From: Styela clava
Lineage: Eukaryota; Chordata; Ascidiacea; Stolidobranchia; Styelidae
Length of the DNA stretch: 64,000 nucleotides
Direction of reading: 5' to 3'
NCBI RefSeq assembly: GCF_964204865.1
Contig: NC_135258.1
Location: 7,493,001-7,557,000 of the forward strand
Shown here: one piece after another, positions 50,301-60,806 of the stretch
How the letters are laid out: each line of letters begins with the position of its first letter
Position numbering within the stretch: position 1 is the stretch's first letter
Notes under the pieces: generated by a model
Databases searched by the model: none
What the model was told of the DNA's origin: nothing
The model's input: only the letters and a program-made list of their open reading frames with translations
Made by a program: the position numbers and the translations under genes

Positions 50301-53300
50301 ATATATCAATGGCCAAATAACAATGAATGCCAATGTATTATGTACAAATGAGTTTTTCCATTAAATAATCAAAAATGACATCAAATTTGAATTTATTAAA
50401 TGATAATATTTATGACTGAAAGAATATTGTGATCGTCCATGCCATTTTCATGGCTTACTTTCATATGCAAGTTCCTCATCTGATATGAATGAGGACAAAG
50501 AAGCACTCAGTCCTATTTCTGTAGTCAAATAAGAATGCACAGATCTGACACAATTAACTTTTAACTTGAGTTTTGGGAGTTAATAGAAAGCAACAATCCA
50601 ACCATGTATGTCATAATTATTCACTTGAATATGAAAAGAGTGGTGCAACATAGAACATATTATTATCCAATAATGATTTGTAAGATTTTAGATTAATCAC
50701 CATGACGAAAACGTTTCAGAATTGATGACAGTTGGCATATTGATTGCAATTAAGCCAGGGATTAAAGATCACACTTTAATATATGATTTGTCATTTCTTA
50801 CGAATGATTGACCGTAATCAATAACACAACATTGTCTTTGTAATATCACTTAATAATTAATATAATATATAAATTCCACTGTAATGCTGGATATGTTTGG
50901 ATTATTTTGATAATTATTTTAAGACTATGTTTTGTGGAAAAAAAAACTATAATCACAAATTTATACCATTAAAATTGATAATTTTAATAGGGATGGTAGG
51001 GGAATCAAATAAAAATTCATTTAATAGTTTAACAGAATAGAAAAACAAATTTTCGATGTGAACTATTCTAAATATTTTGAAGAAAATGTAAATTCTGTAT
51101 AGAATGATATATTCATGGTGACTGAAATGGAAGGGCAAAAATAAAGGTCGTCAAATAAGCTGTTTCCCTACAAAACTAAACTAGATACAGATCAAAATAT
51201 TCTGAATCTTTATTCCCTATAATTAGAATCTATTAATAAACTGCAGTTCTTGCGAATTTACAAGTAAAAAACATTATATCATCTTATCATGTAACACTTA
51301 TATAAGTGAAAGAAAGTGCTGAATCCTCATATTTATCTCAACTAATTTTAAAAGAGGCATTTCCAGTTTTGTGATTTATAATAATACATTACCGTAATTA
51401 AAGTGTGGACACGGATATAAGGTCAGATAATTGGAATTGAAAACACAGGGTTCATCCATTATTCAAGGTTACGAAATTCATTTCTTCAAGTCTCATGTGA
51501 ATATCTGATATGATTTGAATGATTAAAACTATAAAAAAACATAATTTTATGCTTTACCGCAGTCAAAATATGCTCCAGGCATAATTTATTTGTAAATTAC
51601 CGGCACTATCAGGTCATGTCACTAACATTGCGCAATCTAGTAATGTCGTCCAGACATTTTACTACGATATATATTTTGGTATCATGATATCAGACTAATG
51701 CATTCTGGTCCATAATATAACAACCATAACATGAGAAATAATAATGTCAAAAACCAGAGTGTAATGTCACTAACATTGCGCAATCTAGTAATGTCGTCCA
51801 GACATTTTACTACGATATATATTTTGGTATCATGATATCAGACTAATGCATTCTGGTCCATAATATAACAACCATAACATGAGAAATAATAATGTCAAAA
51901 ACCAGAGTGTAATGTCACTAACATTGCGCAATCTAGTAATGTCGTCCAGACATTTTACTACGATATATATTTTGGTATCATGATATCAGACTAATGCATT
52001 CTGGTCCATAATATAACAACCATAACATGAGAAATAATAATGTCAAAAACCAGAGTGTAATGTCACTAACATTGCGCAATCTAGTAATGTCGTCCAGACA
52101 TTTTACTACGATATATATTTTTGTATCATGATATCAGACTAATGCATTCTGGTCCATAATATAACAACCATAACATGAGAAATAATAATGTCAAAAACCA
52201 GAGTGTAATGTCACTAACATTGCGCAATCTAGTAATGTCGTCCAGACATTTTACTACGATATATATTTTGGTATCATGATATCAGACTAATGCATTCTGG
52301 TCCATAATATAACAACCATAACATGAGAAATAATAATATCAAAAACCAGAGTGTAATGTCACTAACATTGCGCAATCTAGTAATGTCGTCCAGACATTTT
52401 ACTACGATATATATTTTGGTATCATGATATCAGACTAATGCATTCTGGTCCATAATATAACAACCATAACATGAGAAATAATAATGTCAAAAACCAGAGT
52501 GTAATGTCACTAACATTGCGCAATCTAGTAATGTCGTCCAGACATTTTACTACGATATATATTTTGGTATCATGATATCAGACTAATGCATTCTGGTCCA
52601 TAATATAACAACCATAACATGAGAAATAATAATGTCAAAAACCAGAGTGTAATGTCACTAACATTGCGCAATCTAGTAATGTCGTCCAGACATTTTACTA
52701 CGATATATATTTTGGTATCATGATATCAGACTAATGCATTCTGGTCCATAATATAACAACCATAACATGAGAAATAATAATGTCAAAAACCAGAGTGTAA
52801 TGTCACTAACATTGCGCAATCTAGTAATGTCGTCCAGACATTTTACTACGATATATATTTTGGTATCATTAAATCAGACTAATGCATTCTGGTCCATAAT
52901 ATAACAACCATAACATGAGAAATAATAATGTCAAAAACCAGAGTGTAATGTCACTAACATTGCGCAATCTAGTAATGTCGTCCAGACATTTTACTACGAT
53001 ATATATTTTGGTATCATGATATCAGACTAATGCATTCTGGTCCATAATATAACAACCATAACATGAGAAATAATAATGTCAAAAACCAGAGTGTAATGTC
53101 ACTAACATTGCGCAATCTAGTAATGTCGTCCAGACATTTTACTACGATATATATTTTGGTATCATGATATCAGACTAATGCATTCTGGTCCATAATATAA
53201 CAACCATAACATGAGAAATAATAATGTCAAAAACCAGAGTGTAATGTCACTAACATTGCGCAATCTAGTAATGTCGTCCAGACATTTTACTACGATATAT

Positions 53301-54833
53301 ATTTTGGTATCATGATATCAGACTAATGCATTCTGGTCCATAATATAACAACCATAACATGAGAAATAATAATGTCAAAAACCAGAGTGTAATGTCACTA
53401 ACATTGCGCAATCTAGTAATGTCGTCCAGACATTTTACTACGATATATATTTTGGTATCATGATATCAGACTAATGCATTCTGGTCCATAATATAACAAC
53501 CATAACATGAGAAATAATAATGTCAAAAACCAGAGTGTAATGTCACTAACATTGCGCAATCTAGTAATGTCGTCCAGACATTTTACTTCGATATATATTT
53601 TGGTATCATGATATCAGACTAATGCATTCTGGTCCATAATATAACAACCATAACATGAGAAATAATAATGTCAAAAACCAGAGTGTAATGTCACGAACAT
53701 TGCACAATCTAGTAATGTCATCCAGACATCTTACTACAGTGAATTTCGATATTATTATCAATAGTTTATAAAATAAAAAGTGGTAAGAATATTACTAATG
53801 CATTTGTATTTCATTTCAGTACATAAATCATAGCCATACGACTTCAGAACATGAGATAATAACGTCAAAAACCAAATATTATAAAAATTCATAATGAGGC
53901 AATAAAAAGTAGTGCTATAAAATATCTATAACTCTTTATGTAATGTAAGTTTCCTTGATCGTTTATAATTTAGGATTCATTATTAATAAAATATGAACCC
54001 AAGATAAATAAGTGTAAACCATTCCCATTTCCTGTGAATAAAAGCTGTGAAAAGCATTTGTGACTTTAGCCTAGGTGGCAATAAATATGACAAATATGAT
54101 TTATCAATGTGTTAATTGTAGCAGGCAATACTACCTGAGAATGACACTTTCTAAATAAATAGTTCAACAATAAAGGTTATTGTTACAACAACAATAACAA
54201 CAAGATTTCTAAAATCATTGATTGGTTTTCCAGAATTAGACCCGGGGGAATAATAGTTCACAAATGAAAATTATATTATATTTTCATCAGTATCATAATA
54301 TTGTAGGGAAAAATGAACTAAATAATACGGTACAATTGAGATATTCAAACAAATCTGTTTTGTATGCCAGATAAGGACTAGATTATCCCCATTAAATTAT
54401 GTAGCGCACAGGATAATATAATATGATACACAACAAATGAGTTCAGTTCAAACTAGTTCAATACTTTTAAATGACTATGCTGGATGAAACCTGAAGACAG
54501 TGCACCAGTAATAATATTCATAAAGGAAATAAATTACTAAAACAAAATTTAATATTTTTATTTTCCTCCTTTTCCGCTAGAAATAAATTCCACTACAAAA
54601 AAATGAATGAAAGGGAAAATTACCTCTTTTTTGTACTTGGAGTGATTTTTGAAAAAATATCTTGTTCTTTCTTGTCCAAAAGATAGTCGACAGAATGTTT
54701 GGAACTGATCAGAAGATCAAGAATATGTCGACTGTAAATCACTCCATCAATACCAAGATCATCAAGTTCTGACCAAAGCCAGGTCTGGACAGGGTTGAGC
54801 CCAGAACCAGACATGATTCCGATAACAAATAAT
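38363..54833 (-). CDS. KIAA0232: KIAA0232 homologue (DUF4603 family)
   Basis: A large protein of unknown molecular function. Seven coding exons on the minus strand: 54814-54624, 48679-48489, 44396-44177, 43883-41646, 40785-40715, 40389-40306 and 38532-38363. All have GT/AG borders and compatible phases, giving 1054 aa (human about 1395). Matches to the human protein in order: NPVQTWLWSELDDLGIDGVI (human GPVQTWLGQELEKCGIDAMI), KEIAVACLLSAADT, then YEDAFPSLDG with SETIWNKS (human YYEAFPPL, MTVWNKS), and THFRPISA, identical to human, across the exon 4/5 join. The 745-codon exon 4 is disordered, acidic and Ser-rich, with repeated short Trp motifs (DIWTEA, NLWGYS, TVWGGG). The 3' splice site at 54835-54834 precedes the ATG by 19 nt with no coding exon before it, so the first exon is non-coding or a spliced leader. 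Identification rests on a few conserved blocks, but their order is compelling. Confidence 0.9.
38572..38660 (+). mobile_element. Truncated family A MITE beside the KIAA0232 last acceptor
   Basis: Only the left 90 nt of the family are present (GGCGCTCCAGAAGTATGTGT onward, ending near AGGGACTGAAACC). It starts 39 nt from the acceptor of the last KIAA0232 exon, where the branch point would be expected. Confidence 0.7.
38940..39140 (+). mobile_element. Family A MITE copy in KIAA0232 intron
   Basis: Interior CTTTACATCGAGTTGTGTAA, right end CCTGGTACACACACTACG. Both extreme termini are damaged. An ACCGTA insertion interrupts the left part near 38968. Confidence 0.7.
45596..47803. mobile_element. 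Complete 2.2-kb non-autonomous hAT-like element in KIAA0232 intron 2
   Basis: Termini TAGGGATGCGACAAGATTCG and, inverted, TAGGGATGCGACGAATCC share a 12-nt perfect core. Exact 8-bp duplications TTATATAT flank it at 45588-45595 and 47804-47811. The subterminal parts are dense in GATTCGG/GACTCGGA/GAGTCC words. The body shows no long ORF and no DDE or dimerisation motif, so it must depend on a transposase made elsewhere. It has more CpG than the surrounding intron. A truncated copy lies at 60629-60806. Confidence 0.9.
47865..48000. mobile_element. hAT-type element family B, internally deleted copy 3
   Basis: CAGTGGTTCTCAAACGGTGG at the left and AAATTTGAGAACTACAC at the right, with most of the family interior missing. 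It lies about 60 nt from the 2.2-kb element. The ORF at 47862-48248 merely crosses it. Confidence 0.7.
48213..48409 (+). mobile_element. Family A MITE copy in KIAA0232 intron 2
   Basis: Starts GGCGCTCCAGAAGTATGTGT and ends ACTACGGGAGTACC, with the usual interior. The left flank CAATTTTT and right flank GAAAATTG are inverted to each other and not direct duplications. It ends 80 nt from the donor side of KIAA0232 exon 2. Confidence 0.8.
51614..53685 (+). repeat. 148-bp satellite, 14 near-identical units
   Basis: Unit starts fall at 51614, 51762, 51910 and so on every 148 nt to 53538, giving 14 units. Each begins TAATGTCACTAACATTGCGC (first unit TCATG...) and contains TGGTATCATGATATCAGACT. Variation is limited to a few substitutions that I can see: TTTTGTATC near 52122, AATAATATC near 52333, ATCATTAAATC near 52866, TACTTCGAT near 53586. 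The array lies wholly within KIAA0232 intron 1 and has no coding potential. The near identity suggests recent expansion or homogenisation. Confidence 0.97.
53686..53880 (+). repeat. Diverged boundary unit of the 148-bp satellite
   Basis: Starts TAATGTCACGAACATTGCAC and keeps AGTAATGTCATCCAGACAT. It then diverges, carries extra sequence (TTATTATCAATAGTTTATAA), and resumes similarity at CATGAGATAATAACGTCAAA. It looks like an old edge copy that escaped the homogenisation of the array. Confidence 0.75.
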
Positions 54834-55833
54834 CTAAAAAAATAAACAACACTCAAGATTCAACAATACCCAAGCACGAACAATTCCATTATGATGAAGC
54901 AAGCATAAGCCTATTGCAATAACTAGTTAACTTTGGCATAATAAATACCATATTAAATGTTAAGTCATTTGATAAAAACACAATGAATCATCAAAATAGT
55001 TCAATGAGTTTGCCGACAAGTCATAACAGAACTTATTAATAGGAACAACAAACAATAGGCCTATATCATAAAAATTTAATAGGACGACAGACAGCGTTGC
55101 ATATAATCAGTAAAACTTGCCTTACTCAGTCAAATAAATCATTTTTGGATAGTTTACAAATTATACAATCAGATACTCATGGGTGGGAAGATACGGTATA
55201 TGTCATCATTTCATTACTATTGAAATTTGGACTTTAATATAATAGGCATTATGTAAATTGAAAACCTAGATGCCACTTCAAATAATGTCCGTAAAAAAAT
55301 AACGATTTAAGAATATAGTAAACTCTCATTTTAAAAATAAATACTTTTACGAACCTACAATTTTACGCAACAAAAATAACACAAAATGATATCAGAATGC
55401 AACATAGATAAACCCCTGGTTTAGCTACATATTCAAGCATTATTATTCCATAATAAACAACACCTATTCTGGCGAATATTCTGTATTCAAAATTTGAAAA
55501 AATCTTCTTAGAAAAAACTTAGAAAAAAAGAATTATGTCTCAATGGTTAAGAAATTTTCAATTTTTGTGATATGTTTTCCACTTCGGTGAGCATGGGTAA
55601 ATGAGCATGAATGCTTGTAGCGTTCGCTATAAACCCTTCTCTAGGTTTTGTCTATTTTCCAGATATTTTCGTCACCCTTGTCTGTGTTTTTTATTTGTGT
55701 TCTGTGTTGTAGACGAAAGATCAAAATAAAATTGTATTGTAATTTCAAATGCTTAATTTACATTAAAAAATCTCTTGACAACAATAGATGAACAATAATT
55801 GCCACTACTTACATATAATAAATAAGGGATGAT

Positions 55834-56031
55834 CTAAAATCCAAGGTCAGAGTTCAGGCCAAAGTCGTTCAGGCACTCGCAGAGCGGAAGGTCAATCGTT
55901 GTTTGACTCTTCTGGATGCTTTTACGAGTGGTATTGTAGTTGACAGCAGGTACAAAACTTGGTTTGTAAGCTCGTACAGCGACGCTAAGACGCGGATGGA
56001 CTTGTATTTCCAGACTTACAAAGAAAGTCAT
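55834..56031 (-). CDS. Unrecognised 65-codon frame of higher GC
   Basis: An ATG-to-stop frame (MTFFVSLEIQ... to NSDLGF) whose GC content is clearly above the neighbouring AT-rich DNA. It has no signal peptide, membrane span or motif I recognise. It may be a decayed mobile-element coding piece or chance. It lies 1 kb upstream of the KIAA0232 start exon on the same strand. Confidence 0.15.
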   Translation of the reverse strand: MTFFVSLEIQVHPRLSVAVRAYKPSFVPAVNYNTTRKSIQKSQTTIDLPLCECLNDFGLNSDLGF

Positions 56032-56548
56032 GACTCCTGAGTCGAATGATGCTGATTACTGCAGCATATCAATAGTCGATTGGAAAGCCATATTTAACTT
56101 AGGCTAATTTTTCTACCTACGGTAGTTTAGGTGTAACCTGTTAAAAAATTGGTTACAAAGAAATTAGGTTGCCAGTTTTCAAGAATTAGTTTCATGAATT
56201 TTTAATTCTAGGGATAATTTAGAATATTTTCATTTAAAATAAATATGTTTCTGTTCCATGGCATATCCACATGTGTTAATGGAAAAACAATTAAAAACAC
56301 TCCTTTATTTTTATCAACTTCCTACCTTTAATTAACAGTGAATGATGAAGTGAATATAAACTATTTCAGAATATAATCGATATTCGAACTTAATTTCTCA
56401 AGATATTTTCAGAATAACAACTATCAAGATGGATTACATTAATTCAAAGTATATAATAAATAGGTTAGGCTATGTGTTTTGTTGTTCAACATTTTAAATT
56501 ATACAAAATGTGATATTGGGACATATTGCAGTAGGGCATGGTTCTCAG

Positions 56549-56830
56549 ATTCCAGTACGACACACTTTACAGAACGAGAGACATTGTCTCCCCTCCTCTT
56601 CAGGGACGTCTGGACATTGTTGTCCCTCAATATCTGTAAGAATACAGTAAAATGAAGTTGTGCAATAAACTAAAAAGAAACGCAATCTAAAAACGTCATC
56701 ATTGAAAAAAGAATCCAATTTATCGAAGAAAAAACATTTTATCGTTGCATTCGATAGTTTTTAGAGCAAAAAATGGCAATTTTGGTGACATGACGGCCAC
56801 GATTTATTTAGATTATATTAATGAATATTG
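56549..56830 (+). repeat. Dispersed repeat family E, copy 2
   Basis: Partner of 8867-9190, sharing GACGTCTGGACATTGTTGTC and AATGGCAATTTTGGT in the same order. Confidence 0.55.
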
Positions 56831-56934
56831 TTTTGTTAATAACGATACCATGCAGTAAAAAATATTGGAAATGCTATTCATTATTGAACAAGCATTACAA
56901 CATACAGACATATATACAAAATTAAGGATATCTT

Positions 56935-56995
56935 AACTGACCGGACGAGAGGCCATGGTTTGCCATATGATTAAGCTGTCCTAACGTGTAGGCCT
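56935..56995 (-). repeat. Dispersed repeat family D, partial copy 3
   Basis: On the minus strand it reads TTAATCATATGGCAAACCAT followed by GGCCTCTCGTCCGGTCAG, close to 58860-58900. Confidence 0.55.
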
Positions 56996-57122
56996 AACAG
57001 CTTCCCTATTCCTGTATTCCCAGAACTCCCTTACAGCCTTAAAACATAAAATGAAATCATTTAGTTCAAAAAGGACAGTATCACCAAAAAAGAGGTAGGT
57101 CAAAAAAGAGATCCAACTAACT

Positions 57123-57359
57123 TTGTACCAGGTAATGAACAATATAATTTTTGGTCAAACAATCAGTAAATCACAATCAAGCAATCTGGACGATACTGAG
57201 ATAACTCCTGGCAGCGATAGGATGTCAAGAAAATTTGGTGAACTTAAAATAAATTATGAAATTCGGAGACATGCTGACTTTGTCAGTTGTTGCTTAAAGA
57301 TAGGCCTAGCTATTTCTGTATTTACTACTGTACTAATTTGGTACCAGACACAAATTTAA
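57123..57359 (+). CDS. Unrecognised 78-codon frame with a C-terminal hydrophobic segment
   Basis: The N-terminal half is polar and coding-like (SSNLDDTEITPGSDRMSRKF). The last 25 residues include a possible membrane span, IGLAISVFTTVLIW. No family was recognised and no upstream exon was found. It could be the last exon of a small tail-anchored protein or chance. Confidence 0.18.
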   Translation: MYQVMNNIIFGQTISKSQSSNLDDTEITPGSDRMSRKFGELKINYEIRRHADFVSCCLKIGLAISVFTTVLIWYQTQI

Positions 57360-57481
57360 ATCGGAGAATTCTGGATGTAGCAATCAAAATATAATATACA
57401 TAACGGCATAGGCTACATAGAATAATTGATTTTTATGATGACCACGACTATAAATTTAAATAGTTCAAATTCCAATCTAAT

Positions 57482-57605
57482 TAAACGCGCCGAAGCCGCT
57501 CTTTCTGTCTTTCCGAAATGAGATATCCGACCCCGTTCCTCGGGCAACCGACGTCACGCCTTTGAAACAAAAACGCGGCCACCAATGACGGAGTCACATT
57601 TTACG
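57482..57605. promoter_or_regulatory. CpG-rich segment, candidate promoter
   Basis: About 120 nt much richer in GC than the surroundings, with CCGACGTCACGCC (a CRE-like half site ACGTCA) and CCAAT in ACCAATGACGG. It lies 2.7 kb upstream of the KIAA0232 start exon and about 1 kb before the zinc-finger exons, so it could serve either. The assignment is inference. Confidence 0.3.
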
Positions 57606-57880
57606 AAACAACAAGAACCCGTGATATAGTAGTCACACTAAAAACAGATATATTTTCGGTGGAATAAAAACATTGCTTTTTATATTGAACATCATAGTTT
57701 GATATAAAAAGAAATTTTTTTTTTAAATAAGTCATGATATTACGAAAAAAAAAAATTATTACTACTAATATTGAAACTACCTCTAAATTATAAACAATGA
57801 TTTGCTCAAATAAACTATTTCCGCAAATTAGTATGCATTTCGCCAACAGCTGCGCGTGGATGGAGTGGAAGTGGTGACTT

Positions 57881-58085
57881 TTCTACGGCCCATGGGCCGG
57901 GGCCACGGCCCACCTAAATGGGCCGCGGCCCATTATCAATGGGCCATGGCCCATGGGCCGCGGCCCATCAGGTAATACGCCGCGGCCCATCAGGTAATGG
58001 GCCGCGGCCCATCCGGTACCGGTAATGGGCCGCGGCCCATCAGGTACGGTAATGGGTCGCGGCCCATTAGTTTCGCGGCAGATTA
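57881..58085. repeat. GC-rich cluster of GGCCCAT/ATGGGCC palindromes
   Basis: About ten occurrences of ATGGGCCGCGGCCCAT or close variants are separated by 5-15 nt spacers such as CAGGTA. Each unit is itself a palindrome, so each strand can form many alternative hairpins. The minus-strand frame over it is simply the translation of the repeat. Such sequence is exceptional in this AT-rich window. Confidence 0.9.
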
Positions 58086-58119
58086 TTAAGACTGAATGAG
58101 CCAGTAGACTATCGGTCTG

Positions 58120-58350
58120 TCGGTACCGCACCGTACCGGTATTAAATGTGCTGTTTTTCTGTATCAGTCCAGTGTACTGACAGACCAGCAGACTGAGATG
58201 TTTAAATTCTGAGGTACCGGTAACAGATTTAGCTTTTGAGCAGGCTGGTGCGGTACCGGTACCGTACCGTATCAGGTTTAACGTTACCTATACTGTTATA
58301 GCTGTAACTTACCGGTACCGTATCGGTACCGGTACTGTATTTCAGTACCG
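58120..58350. repeat. GGTACCG/CGGTACC palindromic simple-sequence zone
   Basis: Words GGTACCGGTACCG, CCGTACCGGTA and CGGTACGGTACC recur at least ten times, and again near 58540 and 58760. Related ACCGGTA hexamers are scattered singly across the window (for example about 18758, 49429, 62972). Confidence 0.75.
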
Positions 58351-58555
58351 GTATTTTGTACGGTACCTATTCAATCTGTCATTAGCATCTTTTGATTCCG
58401 TGATTGTTTTACAGAAAAGCATTGGTTAAAAATATATTCTGGTATTGGTCTATCGTTTTTAAAATTATCATGACTGAGACATGTTTCAAAGGTCAATCGA
58501 AGGTTGAGCTTATGGAAGAGTTAGTGAATTGCTATGTTGGTACCGGTACCGTATT

Positions 58556-60304
58556 TGTCCATTTTGTACTGGTGTTAAAGGAGAAGATTCCTTCATAAAA
58601 AATCATTTGAAGCATTGTCATATAGACAATGCAGTTTCATTTCTCAACGGTGAGTAACCGTATGTTTATATACATTTCACTGTTTCATGTCTAACTATGC
58701 ATTGGTACAAGTCTTTGTTTAATGAATGTTAGGGTTTTTCTGTTTTATTTGAATGCCCAGGGTACGGTACCGGTAAGCATGGGGTTATTTGAAGGGTTGT
58801 TATAAAATGGCTACCGGTAGGATAGGATTTACATATTTATCCCGGGGGAGAGGAAAGTGACTGCTTATCCATATGGCGAACCACGGCCTCTCGTCCGGTT
58901 ACCATTCCAAGTCGGGTATGGGATTAGTTATATTGTTTGTTTTCGGAAGCATGGACTTGGTACCGGTATGTCCGCTATGTCACTACTAAAATGACTATGT
59001 ACCATTATACTATGCCCCTACTACTGAAAAGGTGATGTCCGCTATGTTCCTACTGCATTGACTATTTCTGTGCGTCCAATCTGAAAAAGCGTTACCGAAA
59101 TGTCCCTACTAAAAAGGCGATGCGCGCTATGTCCCATTTTAGCAAGGACTCATCGGTATCGCTATTTTAGAATGGACATATTCATTTTAGTTGGGACATG
59201 CGGACATAGTCATTTTAGTAGGAAAACATCGGGATCACGATTTTAGATAAACATAGTCATTTTAGTAGGGATATATTGGGATCGTGATTATTGAAGGGTC
59301 ATAGCCATTTTAGTAGGGACAGCAGAACATAGTCGTTTTATAACTACCCTTATTTGAATGCTATGCAGTCAACAAATTTATCATACAACTTCCATGATTT
59401 TGTAAAATGTCATTCAACTATCATTTATATGAAAGTTATTGTATTTCAGTTCTGATTCTTCCCTGTCGAAAAGAAGAATGCTATAGCAGAAGGAGCAAAC
59501 AAGAATCATATCGAAGCCATTTCCACTGTCTTTTCTGTTTTAACGTTTACGGAAGAAAAGCACATATGCTGCGGCATCTGAACAGATTAAATGGTTTGTA
59601 TAAGTTTTAGCCATGTTTTAGATTACATATCGTTACACCCTGTTGTGCTATCTTTTTAGTTTACATTTATATTTTAGTTTCCAGGAATTAAAATGTGGTC
59701 AGTGTGGTATTGGGGTTGCATTTTTAATCTTTTTGGCACTCGTATATATCTAAGTTGTTGTTTGATATGTCGGTTAAATGTTTACTTATTTGAGGTGACG
59801 GCAAGTTTGTAATATTTGTTTTGAACATACATTTTTAGCGCTCCCGTAACATGTGAACCAAGATGATGGACACCGGAGCATAATATGTGTTAGGGTTAGG
59901 CCATAATTTTATTCCAATTTTTCTTATTTTAGTTCTATTACGAGTTCGGGAACTAGTCAAGTACATCCCATAGTATTTCTACCTGAAATAATGGCCTAAC
60001 CCTAACTTGGTTCACATATTACGAGAGTACCCCTTTTTTTGTTTAGTCTACCTTATTTTTTTGTACTAGCTGAATTTAGCTATATTTTTTGTTCACAGGA
60101 AAATGTGGTGAAGTCAAAGGTAGGCAGTCTTGGAGTGCGAAGTCACAAAATGTTGATTCGAAAGGTCTGTTTTGAAAATACATTGTTATAGATTTTTGTC
60201 TACTTCAGTAGAAAGCTTGTTTACATCAGTTATTGTTGCAGGTAAACATATCAATGATGAAAAAAACCGGCATGAAAACAATCTTGAAAGAGAGTATACG
60301 CATG
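58556..60304 (+). CDS. C2H2-like zinc-finger exons, 5' part of a ZnF-Ulp1-PHD gene
   Basis: Four exons chain through GT/AG borders, all in phase 1: about 58556-58649, 59450-59593, 60099-60119 and 60242-60304. Exon one encodes CPFCTGVKGEDSFIKNHLKH followed by CH, a C-x2-C...H-x3/4-H-type finger. Exon two encodes HFHCLFCFNVYGRKAHMLRH, a second C-x2-C...H-x4-H finger. The third and fourth are small (GKCGEVK; GKHINDEKNRHENN). The true start is not found: upstream of the first finger the frame runs through a GGTACCG repeat and meets a stop within 16 codons. Same strand and order suggest these exons belong with the Ulp1-PHD exons downstream, but the middle is missing. They could be a transposon-derived or lineage-specific gene. 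Confidence 0.55.
58800..58945 (+). repeat. Dispersed repeat family D, copy 4
   Basis: ACATATTTATCCCG then CATATGGCGAACCACGGCCT and GGTATGGGATTAGTTATATT. It is the best match to 29964-30100 and lies in an intron of the zinc-finger gene. Confidence 0.6.
58965..59345. repeat. Fold-back array of GTCC(C)TACTAAAA words
   Basis: The left part carries variants of ATGTCCCTACTAAAA (about five). The right part carries the inverse, TTTTAGTAGGGACAT (about five), so the two halves can pair in many registers. It lies between the first two zinc-finger exons. No coding capacity. Confidence 0.7.
59837..60031. mobile_element. Family C element copy
   Basis: AGCGCTCCCGTAACATGTG then GGACACCGGAGC at the left, CTAACTTGGTTCACATATTA and ACGAGAGTACC at the right. 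It lies between zinc-finger exons. Confidence 0.65.
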
Positions 60305-60628
60305 GTATGTGTACAATTAAATTGTTTATTTCATTAAGTCTGATCACATGTTTGACTTTTTTCCATCAGTATTATGTAAAGTTGGACTCACTTCCTCATA
60401 GGTGATGCTGCTCGATAACCATCACTAGTTTATCGCGTCATCTTCACACAGAAAAGCAATTTTTATTTCTCCTAATTATGTTTGTCCAATGTGTACTTTC
60501 GGAATTTGATAAAATAAACTACTGACTGACTTCACTAAGTACACCGATAGTGGATCATACATTTCTTATTATCTTCATGTGAGTGAATGTCTGCATGCTA
60601 CTGAAAATATGCATATCTGGCCCAGTAG

Positions 60629-60806
60629 TAGGGATGCGACAAGATTCGGACTCGTGCTCGGATTCGTGGCCGAATCTCTGGTAATTTGATACTTGGATTC
60701 GGCTCGAGCCTTTGATGATTTTACCCGAGTCCGGGATATCATAAGTCACGCGATAGTCAAGCGCAGACTGGTGGCGGATTAGATGAGAAATTCAACTTTT
60801 TCGTTC
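60629..60806 (+). mobile_element. Truncated left end of the 2.2-kb hAT-like element
   Basis: TAGGGATGCGACAAGATTCG through CAACTTTTTCGTTC matches 45596-45774 almost base for base. It then stops abruptly where the Ulp1 reading frame begins. No right end is present nearby. Confidence 0.85.

Noticed and set aside
51614-53685. CRISPR-like array
   Set aside because: Units are directly tandem with no unique spacers, and the host is a eukaryote; it is a satellite.
57883-58131. 82-codon Pro/Gly/Arg-rich ORF
   Set aside because: It is only the translation of the GGCCCAT palindrome array.
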